This document shows positions 7,946 through 16,423 of a DNA stretch of 34,020 bases, piece by piece. A program made the position numbers and the translations under genes. The notes under the pieces are model-generated. The model saw only the letters and a list, made by a program, of their open reading frames with translations. It did not search any database and had not been told where the DNA came from. This stretch comes from Levilactobacillus hammesii DSM 16381. Its GTDB lineage: Bacteria; Bacillota; Bacilli; Lactobacillales; Lactobacillaceae. The DNA lies in assembly GCF_001434395.1 (NCBI RefSeq), contig NZ_AZFS01000041.1, positions 1 to 34,020 on the forward strand, read 5' to 3'. Every line of letters starts with the position of its first letter. The first letter of the stretch is position 1.

Positions 7946-8530
7946 ATGAAAAAAATCTTTGGGTATGTATTGGGATTAGTTGCTGCCCTCTTTGCTGCTG
8001 GGGCGATTGCAACGACCGCTAATGCCGATGGGAGCAATGCCGATGCTGCAAGTGGCAGTAGTAACGCCGCTAGCGGCGCAATTGCACCAGCCATGGGGGC
8101 CAGTGATGCTGGGGGCGCGGCGGCGATTAGTGCCGCAGATAGTAGCAGCATTGCCCAACCAGCCAAGAAACCGGCCAAGAAGCTCGCCAAAAAGCCAGCG
8201 AAGAAGCGCGTCATGAAGAAGGTCGCTAAGAAGCGGATCAAGAAGGCTAAGAAGTTAGCGGCCGCTAAGAAGATGCGTGGCCGATACCACTACCGTAAGG
8301 ATAGCCGCGAGATCTTCTTCCAGAAGGGCAAGAAGGGCGACGAAGTAGAACTCTTCAACCGCGAAGGCAAGGAAGTCAAGAAGTTTAAGGTTCGCAAGAA
8401 TGGCCGGTTTGAGATCAAGCTGACGAAGAAGCAAGCCGAAAAGCTGGACAAGGGCGGCAAGTACTTCCGTTTTGACGTTCAACAAAAGGGCTACAAAGCT
8501 TACGAGATTCGCTACCACATTTACAAATAG
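7946..8530 (+). CDS. Secreted lysine-rich protein with PAKK repeats
   Basis: The product is a 194-residue protein not assigned to a named family. Residues 1-28 form a signal peptide (MKKIFGYVLGLVAALFAAG, then a likely A-x-A cleavage site TTANA). Residues 30-72 are a low-complexity A/S/G linker. Residues 73-110 are extremely basic, with PAKK/LAKK repeats like those of histone H1-type tails. Residues 112-194 form a compact basic domain rich in lysine, glycine and aromatics, beginning YHYRKDSREIFF and ending YEIRYHIYK. No LPXTG anchor is present, so retention would depend on charge, for example on teichoic acids (inference). ATG 7946 has GGGGAGG at 7932-7938. It is monocistronic. Confidence 0.75.
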   Translation: MKKIFGYVLGLVAALFAAGAIATTANADGSNADAASGSSNAASGAIAPAMGASDAGGAAAISAADSSSIAQPAKKPAKKLAKKPAKKRVMKKVAKKRIKKAKKLAAAKKMRGRYHYRKDSREIFFQKGKKGDEVELFNREGKEVKKFKVRKNGRFEIKLTKKQAEKLDKGGKYFRFDVQQKGYKAYEIRYHIYK

Positions 8531-8542
8531 AATGTGCTTACT

Positions 8543-8838
8543 GTTCAGCTTCAACGGGGATGGGTAAACTGAACCTACCAGCCAGAGATATCGGTTAGTG
8601 GGAGTTGATCACCGATAGGCGGCGCATAGCCAGATCAGACATGCCAACCAGGTAGTGGCTGAGATGTGCCGCTTGGCGGGGGATCATTTCGGTCCGGTGA
8701 GCCAGGTTTAAGCAGGACGCCGGATTACTCTGATCTGTTGGTGAACAGTAAGCCCCCAGCGAGTTACCCGGTAAGGCGAAATCATCCACCAACACGAATA
8801 GTCGGTAAGAAGAGACGTGGGCAACCACGTCTTTTCTT
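8543..8838 (+). promoter_or_regulatory. Structured leader with terminal hairpin before the glycosyltransferase gene
   Basis: Five hairpins follow in series: 8543-8548 with 8569-8574; 8589-8595 with 8611-8617; 8619-8627 with 8664-8672 (9 bp with one wobble, enclosing 8628-8632 with 8656-8660); 8737-8743 with 8787-8793; and a 14-bp stem 8807-8820 with 8825-8838 around a GCAA loop that ends in CTTTTCTT. The last is a terminator-like hairpin only 46 bp before the next start codon. No known riboswitch or T-box consensus was recognised. It may be a regulatory leader, or a terminator of the upstream gene plus spacer. Confidence 0.4.
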
Positions 8839-8884
8839 ATCCACTCAGATTGATTGTTCACCGAATTAATGAGGAGGGGTCACC

Positions 8885-10531
8885 ATGTTGAAGCGAATCC
8901 ATTTAAAGCTACGCAGCCCGGACTTTCAGGCGTTGGGGTTGTTAGCCATTGTCGGGGCATTTATCATGACGTTTTGCTCCTACACGTCACCGGCATTTTA
9001 CTTTGACACGTCGCCGGATAACAACGCCTTCTTCACGGTGGGCAAGGCCATGATGCACGGCATCGTCCCCTATAAGGATATCTTCGAACAGAAGGGGCCC
9101 GACGTTTACTTGCTTCATGGATTGGCTTACTTGGTGTCGTCTCGGAGTTTTCTGCTGATCTTTTTGTACGAAATTGCCACGGTGACGGCCGCCATGTTTT
9201 TGGTCTATAAACTGGCCAAGCTCTTAAACGCCAGCGAGTTGCCAGCGTTACTAACTGCATTATTGTCACCACTACTGTTCCTTTACCATCCCTACTACGA
9301 TTACGGGGATACGGTGGAATTCTTTACCTTGCCATTATTACTATCTTTGATTTATCTGATGGTGCTGCTGGATCGACGCCACTTCAACGTGAGCCACTGG
9401 TGGTACTTCGCCCAGGGAGCCTTAGTCGGGATCGTTTTTCTTTCAAAATACACGTTGTTGGGCGCCTGGATCGTCTTCTACCTGCTGGTCGTGGGGCGGC
9501 TACTGGTTAAGCGGCAGTGGCGGCAACTGGGCCGGGTCATTGGCTGGAGTGCCGCGGGCTTTCTCTTGACGACCGTCCCCTGGCTGATCTACTTTCTGGC
9601 CACGGGGTCGCTACATGCCTTCATTAATGTCTACATTCTCTTTAACACCAAGGTCTATCTGACCTCGTCCGTGGCGGCGTTTGCCAACCTGGTTCAATCG
9701 GTCACGCTGGTCTCGCAGTTCTATTGGGGAAACGTCCTGTTCTTTGCCCTGGGGGTAGTGGGGACACTAGTCGTGATTTTCCAACGCGAGGTCTTCCAGA
9801 GTAATTTCAGTCGCGGCCTCTATTTGGCAAGCGCGCTGGGGTGCGATCTGTTGGCGTTGTACGGTTATCAGGCGGGGTCGGTCTACCAGTACTATCAGCT
9901 GATTTACTTTGGCTTCTTCGTTTTGCCGTTTGTTTATTTCTGCCAGCTCTTCTTCCGCCACGTCACGCTGCCACAGGACGAGGCGCCATTTCCCATTCTG
10001 GCCACGCTGCTTTTGAGCTTGTTCTTGGTGCTGGGCGTCAACAATAACGTGACCAATTCAAAAGTTTTTCCCAATAACACCTCGATCACCGAAAGACAGA
10101 CGACTAAGCCGCAACAACCCGCCCAGATTGACTTTGGCCGGATCATGCGGCGGCAAACACCAGCGGGTACGCGACTGACGCTGTTAAACTACGGGTCAAT
10201 CGATATGGGCTTCTACACGGCCTCGGGCGCGGTACCCAACACGTATTTCTTCCAGAACTACAACATTCCCCAGAGTGCGGCGCCGCAGATTCTCCAGTCG
10301 CAGCGAGACGTGATTCAGCAGCGGCAGGTGGAATGGGTCGTCCTCAACACGCCGGCTGGTAAGACCGTTAAGCAGTGGCAGGGGGGCAGTGGCAAGATTA
10401 CCAGCGGCAACCTGAATCCGGGCACCAGCAAGCTCGCACGGGTCCTCAACCGCCATTACCGGCAGGTGGCTCAGCATACGCAGGTCTTTGAGGGTGTTAA
10501 TGTGACGTATTGGCTGTATCAGCGGAAGTAA
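8885..10531 (+). CDS. GT-C type membrane glycosyltransferase-like protein
   Basis: The product is a 548-residue polytopic membrane protein with about ten to twelve hydrophobic segments up to residue 390 and an extracytoplasmic C-terminal domain of about 150 residues. The first outer loop carries FDTSPDNNAFFTVGKAM and VPYKDIFEQKGP, a pattern typical of the GT39/ArnT-like GT-C families (often PYRDIFDHKGP), whose aspartates serve catalysis. Such enzymes move sugars from polyprenyl-phosphate donors to cell-wall polymers outside the membrane, and lactobacillar relatives are often annotated as teichoic acid glycosylation proteins. Donor and acceptor cannot be read from sequence. ATG 8885 follows GAGGAGGGG. 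It is alone between the structured leader and guaB. Confidence 0.75.
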   Translation: MLKRIHLKLRSPDFQALGLLAIVGAFIMTFCSYTSPAFYFDTSPDNNAFFTVGKAMMHGIVPYKDIFEQKGPDVYLLHGLAYLVSSRSFLLIFLYEIATVTAAMFLVYKLAKLLNASELPALLTALLSPLLFLYHPYYDYGDTVEFFTLPLLLSLIYLMVLLDRRHFNVSHWWYFAQGALVGIVFLSKYTLLGAWIVFYLLVVGRLLVKRQWRQLGRVIGWSAAGFLLTTVPWLIYFLATGSLHAFINVYILFNTKVYLTSSVAAFANLVQSVTLVSQFYWGNVLFFALGVVGTLVVIFQREVFQSNFSRGLYLASALGCDLLALYGYQAGSVYQYYQLIYFGFFVLPFVYFCQLFFRHVTLPQDEAPFPILATLLLSLFLVLGVNNNVTNSKVFPNNTSITERQTTKPQQPAQIDFGRIMRRQTPAGTRLTLLNYGSIDMGFYTASGAVPNTYFFQNYNIPQSAAPQILQSQRDVIQQRQVEWVVLNTPAGKTVKQWQGGSGKITSGNLNPGTSKLARVLNRHYRQVAQHTQVFEGVNVTYWLYQRK

Positions 10532-10651
10532 CGTGACTGACGCTTCAAAATGGCTGGCAAACCGGCTTCGTGACGCCTGAAACTAGTGGTTTAATCGCTC
10601 ACTAATTTACTGGATGGACACAATTAAACAATGATAGTTCGGTGAGAGTCC

Positions 10652-10680
10652 TTGACCTGAGTGGCCTAGACTGGTAAATT
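10652..10680 (+). promoter_or_regulatory. Promoter of guaB
   Basis: TTGACC (10652-10657) and TAAATT (10675-10680) are separated by exactly 17 bp. The distance to the start codon is about 65 bp. No purine riboswitch consensus is seen in the leader. Confidence 0.6.
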
Positions 10681-10724
10681 TAGAAACAATATCTCCCAGG
10701 ATTCCTAGCCGAGCCTGAGACTAA

Positions 10725-11885
<1,161 letters not shown>

Positions 11886-11895
11886 TGTGTTTTGA

Positions 11896-11927
11896 GGACT
11901 GATTGCCGGTGGGCGATCGGTCCTTTT
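11896..11927 (+). terminator. Intrinsic terminator of guaB
   Basis: GGACTGAT (11896-11903) pairs with ATCGGTCC (11916-11923) with one G-U pair, followed by TTTTCG. Confidence 0.7.
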
Positions 11928-11952
11928 CGTTTCTAATGGTTAGACTTGCTGA

Positions 11953-12175
11953 ACTATTGCCAATCAATATGTGGAAGCATGCCGCCTTACCGTTCGCCAA
12001 ATTTGGGCTGGAACGCTGTGGGCAGGACGGTCAGAGCCTGAGAAGCGGTCTCTGACCTCGCTTTGAACCGACAGCCCACGTTTCAAAGTCGCCATTTTCC
12101 AAGAGAGTCACTTTGAAAATCCCACGGCTGAGCCCAAATTTGGCTCACTCACGGCTACACAGAAGGTTGCCAATT
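11953..12175 (+). repeat. Structured intergenic repeat, module 1, copy C
   Basis: Nearly identical to 7413-7600. A 14-bp arm at 11996-12009 pairs exactly with 12131-12144, enclosing a hairpin 12029-12036 with 12050-12057, a CTTTGAA/TTCAAAG hairpin and an imperfect ATTTTCCAAG/CTTTGAAAAT hairpin. The whole forms a long imperfect palindrome. No transposase or open frame is present. Confidence 0.65.
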
Positions 12176-12251
12176 ATAAGGGGGATCAACACTGACATTT
12201 CAGCGATGTTACCGACAATAAGGTGGTTAACAACTTCCGTAACCGAAGGAG

Positions 12252-12412
12252 GCCAGAGATGGAGGCAGCCGTGACAACGGTGTTAGCCGATGTTTTTCGG
12301 CTTACAGCGTGGGACGTGTTTGGAGACCGGCGATTTGTGCCGGGCTTCAAACCGAGACGGAGGACCGCTTCTCAGGCCGCAGGCGGTCCCCACAGCAGCC
12401 GGAATCTCTGGC
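12252..12412 (+). repeat. Structured intergenic repeat, module 2, copy C
   Basis: A 9-bp closing stem (12252-12260 with 12404-12412) encloses three hairpins: 12285-12290 with 12297-12302 plus a lower stem, 12318-12331 with 12339-12352 (with an opposed A/G pair as in copy A), and 12362-12368 with 12383-12389. The differences from copy A often change both partners of a pair. A 93-codon frame overlaps this copy but is not kept in the other copies. The remaining 12430-12685 holds no gene; a TAGAAT box near 12615 may be the -10 for the two-component genes, without a clear -35. Confidence 0.65.
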
Positions 12413-12685
12413 AGCCGCAGGTGAGTGCGCAGACCCAATTTAGAGTTTCAGAATTTTGTGAGCTGAAAACTATCCTACTTCTTCCACACCCTTTTTCAGG
12501 TTAACCTTCGGGTTGGCGGTGGCGTGCCAAATAGTGTAAAATTAAGGAATGGTTAAGTGCCTTACGCCCGGCTAAAGGTTCGGGCTTTCCGGTCGCTTCG
12601 CGCAGGTTATTTGTTAGAATGGACGTAAAGCCACGGGGCAGGATCGCTAGTGAATTACCCTAGCAGAAAAAGGAGAACAACCCAT

Positions 12686-13375
12686 ATGAAAATTTTAGTT
12701 GTCGATGACGATAAAGAAATTGCACAATTACTCGAAATTTATATTAAAAATGAGGGTTACGAACCCCTCACTGCTTATGATGGCAAGGAAGCGTTGACCA
12801 AGCTCCACACCACGCCAGACATCGCTCTGATGATCTTAGACATCATGATGCCCGAAATGAGTGGGATTGAAGTCATGAAGGAAGTCCGGAAAGACTCTCA
12901 GATTCCGATCTTAATTCTGTCAGCCAAGACCGGTGACATGGATAAGATTCAGGGGTTGATTTCCGGTGCCGATGATTATGTCACCAAGCCGTTTAACCCC
13001 TTAGAAGTTATGGCCCGGGTCAAGTCTCTGTTACGGCGGAGCCAAGACCAAGTGACCGACGACAGTCCTGACATCCTGGACATTGGGACGTTAACCATTA
13101 ACAAGGATTCCCACGAAGTGAAGACGATTGCCGGCAAGACGGTGTCCCTGACGGCCTTAGAGTTCGGGATTCTCTACCTATTGGCGAGTCACCCCAACCG
13201 GGTCTTCTCCGCGGATGAGATCTTCGAGCGGGTTTGGCGTCAGGAAAGTATTGTGTCGGCCAAGACCGTCATGGTCCACGTGAGTCACTTGCGGGATAAG
13301 ATTGAAGACGCCACCAACGGTGAAAAGGTCATTCAGACCGTTTGGGGTGTCGGGTACAAGATCGAATCTCACTAA
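12686..13375 (+). CDS. OmpR/PhoB-family response regulator
   Basis: The product is a 229-residue two-component response regulator. The receiver domain shows the acidic pocket VVDDD (residues 5-9), the phosphoacceptor Asp in LDIMMPEMSG (about residue 52), the switch residue in LSAKT and the conserved Lys in KPF. The C-terminal winged helix (about 130-229) has the typical LTALEFGILYLLASHPNRVF and the ending VWGVGYKIE. ATG 12686 is preferred over the upstream ATG 12650 because AAAAGGAG sits just before it. Its partner kinase follows 115 bp later. Targets are not evident. Confidence 0.92.
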   Translation: MKILVVDDDKEIAQLLEIYIKNEGYEPLTAYDGKEALTKLHTTPDIALMILDIMMPEMSGIEVMKEVRKDSQIPILILSAKTGDMDKIQGLISGADDYVTKPFNPLEVMARVKSLLRRSQDQVTDDSPDILDIGTLTINKDSHEVKTIAGKTVSLTALEFGILYLLASHPNRVFSADEIFERVWRQESIVSAKTVMVHVSHLRDKIEDATNGEKVIQTVWGVGYKIESH

Positions 13376-13458
13376 GATGAACCGCGGGGATTGGGCTGGG
13401 TCAAACGATACCGACCCATTTTGACCGTCAAACGTCCCCATAGGAGTAGGAGCACAAC

Positions 13459-13494
13459 ATGAAACAAATAAATCATTGGGAGGCTCAGCCATGA
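13459..13494 (+). CDS. Possible 11-residue leader ORF before the histidine kinase
   Basis: ATG 13459 has GGAGTAGG at 13443-13450 and encodes MKQINHWEAQP. Its stop TGA overlaps the kinase start in ATGA, the usual sign of translational coupling. The kinase also has its own site GGGAGG within this frame. A hairpin-forming stretch lies just before (TGGGTC with GACCCA, and GGGGA with TCCCC, about 13384-13440). It may be a real leader peptide or a chance frame. Confidence 0.35.
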   Translation: MKQINHWEAQP

Positions 13495-14660
13495 AGTTAA
13501 CCACGCGCGAGAAGAGTGCGCTGTTCATGGAAGGGGTCGTCACGGTCATTCTCCTGTTAATGCTGAACCTGGCATTGCTGGTGCTGATCGTACAAGCTAT
13601 TGAGAGTAATCCGGGTTTGCGGGACGGGATCTTTATCATTAAACGATCCGTGGTCCTGGGGCCCAACCACTTTCAGATCTGGAGCTGGGAGAACCTGTTC
13701 ATTGGCCTGATGCTGGTGGCCGATGCGCTGGTCGTCTGGTGGCGGTTGATTCGGCGTTACCGGCAAATGCAGCTGCGGCATATCATTGACGAGCTTCATT
13801 ACATTGCCAACGGCCACTTTGATCACCGGATTCCGTTTCGGGTCAGTGGCGACGTCCAACGCGTTGTGGATTCCGTCAATGCCCTGGTGGATTCCGTCAT
13901 CAACTCGATGGATGAGGAACGGGCGATTGAGAAGTCCAAGGATGAGCTGATTACCAACGTGAGTCACGATATTCGAACGCCGCTGACGTCGATTATTGGC
14001 TATCTGGGACTGATTGAGGATCAGCAGTATCACAGTGAGGATGACCTCCTCAAGTACACGCATACCGCATTTTTGAAGTCTAAACAGATGAAATCCTTGG
14101 TGGATGACCTCTTCGAGTACACCAAGGTCCGGCAGACGGATACGCCGCTGAGCCTGACCAGTATTAATCTGGCCGCCATGCTGGAGCAGTTGGGTGCCAG
14201 CTTTGAGCTAGAAGCCCAGAAGAAGGGCATGACGATTGGCGCGGTGAACTCGTCAGAGACCATGATGATGGAGGCCGACCCCGAGAAATTGGTGCGGGTC
14301 TTCAACAACCTGGTCTCAAACGCCTTGAAGTATGGTGACGGTGGCAAGCACATTAACCTGGTGGCCAAGCAACTGAGCCCCAAGGAACTGGAAGTGCGGG
14401 TCACCAACGATGGGCCAAAGATCCCTAAGGAATCCCTGAACATGATCTTTGAGCGGTTCTACCGCGTCGAGGAGTCGCGTTCCAAGGAAACCGGTGGTAC
14501 CGGGTTGGGCCTGGCGATTGCGCAGAGCATCGTGGCCCTGCACGGCGGCTACATTTACGTGGAGTCGGACGATGCCTTAACCAGCTTCGTGATTCACTTG
14601 CCGGTCAAGCACGACCAGCCCCTTGAAATTCCCCAGCGGTTAAAGACGCCGGGACAGTAA
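13491..14660 (+). CDS. Two-component sensor histidine kinase
   Basis: The product is a 389-residue membrane sensor kinase. Two membrane segments (about 13-36 and 67-86) enclose a short outer loop of about 30 residues. A HAMP-like stretch follows (about 95-140), then the dimerisation helix with the phosphoacceptor His159 in NVSHDIRTPL, the N box NNLVSNALKYG, and the G boxes NDGPKIP and GTGLGLAIAQS. The layout resembles the VncS/VanS and YycG-like kinases paired with OmpR regulators. The small sensor loop suggests sensing within or close to the membrane. ATG 13491 has GGGAGGC at 13478-13484. Confidence 0.9.
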   Translation: MKLTTREKSALFMEGVVTVILLLMLNLALLVLIVQAIESNPGLRDGIFIIKRSVVLGPNHFQIWSWENLFIGLMLVADALVVWWRLIRRYRQMQLRHIIDELHYIANGHFDHRIPFRVSGDVQRVVDSVNALVDSVINSMDEERAIEKSKDELITNVSHDIRTPLTSIIGYLGLIEDQQYHSEDDLLKYTHTAFLKSKQMKSLVDDLFEYTKVRQTDTPLSLTSINLAAMLEQLGASFELEAQKKGMTIGAVNSSETMMMEADPEKLVRVFNNLVSNALKYGDGGKHINLVAKQLSPKELEVRVTNDGPKIPKESLNMIFERFYRVEESRSKETGGTGLGLAIAQSIVALHGGYIYVESDDALTSFVIHLPVKHDQPLEIPQRLKTPGQ

Positions 14661-14725
14661 TGGTGTAAGTTAGAATTGAATTGGCCAGTTTTGGCCGTAC
14701 ATAAGACAGAGGAGTTTTGATTTTA

Positions 14726-16051
14726 ATGATGAAACGTTTACGACAAATGGTGATTGGCCTGGTGACGGCGGTAACGCTGGTCACGGGTGGGATCAGTAGT
14801 TTAAGCGCACCGGTGACGGCGCAAGCGGCCACGAACACGAACAGTACCACGGTTAACCTGAAGGCTAAGGCCGGGATCGCGGTCGACGCCAAGACGGGCC
14901 AGATTCTCTACAGTAAGAATGCCGACCAGACTTTGGAAGTCGCCTCGATGACCAAGCTCTTGTCGATCTACATGGTGCTGGACGCCATTCATTCGGGCAA
15001 GTTGAAGTGGGATCAGAAGATTACCGTCAACAAGGATATTGCCAAGGTCGCCCAGAACACGAACCTGTCAAACGTGCCACTGCGGGCGGGTCACCAGTAC
15101 ACGGTGAAGTCGCTGTATCAGGCGTCCCTGATCTACTCGGCTAACGGTGCCGTGGAAGCCTTGGGGAGTGCCGTTGCCGGGTCCCCACATGCGTTTGTCA
15201 CCCAGATGAAGGCCCAGGCCAAGAAATTGGGCATGACGGACGTTAAGATTTACAACGCCTGTGGGCTGACCAACAAACAGGTGGGCAAGCTGGGTTACAG
15301 CAACGTCAAGGGTTCCGCAGAAAACGAATGGTCCGCGGCCGATCAAGCCAAGCTGGCCGTAGCATTGTTGAACAAGTACCCCGAAGTGTTACAGACCACG
15401 CGGGTGAAGAAGATGTGGTTTGAAAAGGGCACCAACGACGCAACCAAGATGGACAACTGGAACTGGATGCTAAAGGGTTTATCCGCTTCCTACGCGAAGT
15501 TGGACGTGGATGGTTTGAAGACGGGGACGTCGGATGCAGCCGGCGCCAACTTTACTGGGACGGCCAACAACAATGGTAACCGGATTGTGACGGTCGTCTT
15601 GCACGCGGCACACAAGTCCGAGACCGACCCATCCCGTTTCCAACAAACGCAGAAGATGATGTCTTACGTCTACAACAACTTTAAGACGGTGAGCTATCAG
15701 GCCGGGGATCGGGTGACGGGTGCCAAGTCCGTGACCACCCATGATGCCAAAGCTAAGACGGCTAACACCGCACTGGGTCAGGACGTTAAGCTCTGGATTC
15801 GGAATGATCAGGTTGCCAGCAACATTTCGGCTAAGACGCAGTTGAAGTCAAAATACAGCCACAAGGGCGACTTGGAAGCACCCGTGACCAAGAACGCCAC
15901 GGTGGGGACGGCCAATATTTCATTGAAGGGTGATCAATTGGGCTTCTTGGGTAACACCAAGACGACCAAGGTTCCCCTGAAGGTGACTCAGACCGTTGAG
16001 AAAGCCAATGTCTTTGTCCGGATGTGGCGTTCAATCGTTGCATTATTCTAA
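14726..16051 (+). CDS. dacA: Serine-type D-Ala-D-Ala carboxypeptidase (PBP5 type)
   Basis: The product is a 441-residue secreted penicillin-binding protein that trims the terminal D-Ala of peptidoglycan stem peptides. Residues 1-36 are a signal peptide ending near AQAA. The catalytic motifs are SMTK (Ser74-Lys77), SAN (138-140) and KTG (265-267), in the right order and spacing. The PBP5 C-terminal beta domain (about 310-420) is followed by an amphipathic helix (VEKANVFVRMWRSIVALF) that would attach the protein to the membrane. ATG 14726 has AGAGGAG at 14708-14714. It lies 65 bp after the kinase, so the two-component system may co-transcribe or control it (inference). Confidence 0.93.
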   Translation: MMKRLRQMVIGLVTAVTLVTGGISSLSAPVTAQAATNTNSTTVNLKAKAGIAVDAKTGQILYSKNADQTLEVASMTKLLSIYMVLDAIHSGKLKWDQKITVNKDIAKVAQNTNLSNVPLRAGHQYTVKSLYQASLIYSANGAVEALGSAVAGSPHAFVTQMKAQAKKLGMTDVKIYNACGLTNKQVGKLGYSNVKGSAENEWSAADQAKLAVALLNKYPEVLQTTRVKKMWFEKGTNDATKMDNWNWMLKGLSASYAKLDVDGLKTGTSDAAGANFTGTANNNGNRIVTVVLHAAHKSETDPSRFQQTQKMMSYVYNNFKTVSYQAGDRVTGAKSVTTHDAKAKTANTALGQDVKLWIRNDQVASNISAKTQLKSKYSHKGDLEAPVTKNATVGTANISLKGDQLGFLGNTKTTKVPLKVTQTVEKANVFVRMWRSIVALF

Positions 16052-16063
16052 TCAAATAGTTTT

Positions 16064-16102
16064 CGCAAAATCGCTTGCCAGTGGGTGAGCGATTTTTTTG
16101 CG
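16064..16102 (+). terminator. Intrinsic terminator of dacA
   Basis: CGCAAAATCGCT pairs with AGCGATTTTTTTGCG around a loop of about 11 bases; the stem contains the T-tract of the + strand, so it could act in both directions. Confidence 0.8.
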
Positions 16103-16423
16103 AGCAAATTTAGGTGTGCCATTGGCTAGTGAAGTGACTAAAATAGAAGGTAGGCTGCAACGAACTTGATTCTGGTCAAGGTGGCCGTGATGGGGCCTGG
16201 TTATAATGAAAACATTGTTAGGAAAACGTCCCATTGAAATTTAATTTATTATGTGTGAGAACCCCGAAACGCCGGCATTAGTGAATTGGTGACGATTTCC
16301 AAGAATTGTCGATGGCGTGTTGCTTTTTTGACAAGTCAAGTATTAATGTGCGAAGATACTTTTATTATTAGCTGAAAACGCGCAATTTTAAGGATATTTT
16401 GAGGATAAAGGGAGTTGGCATTT
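16103..16423. other. Gene-free leader region before the YhgE/Pip gene
   Basis: No gene is seen. A TATAAT box stands at 16202-16207 without a clear -35. Near 16285-16330 a hairpin (GACGATTT-CCAA-GAATTGTC) precedes GGCGTGTTGC and a six-T tract. TTGACAAGTCAA (16328-16339) is a small palindrome containing a consensus -35, and AAGTAT/ATACTT (about 16338 and 16356) form another inverted pair; these could be operator sequences. None can be assigned to a regulator. Confidence 0.4.

Noticed and set aside
7873-8241. Antisense 122-codon frame with a hydrophobic, membrane-like product opposite the lysine-rich protein
   Set aside because: It is the mirror of the alanine- and lysine-rich coding sequence and lacks a ribosome binding site.
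8543-8838. T-box or known riboswitch before the glycosyltransferase gene
   Set aside because: The T-box core (AGGGTGGNACCGCG) is absent and no known aptamer consensus was recognised. Kept only as an unnamed structured leader.
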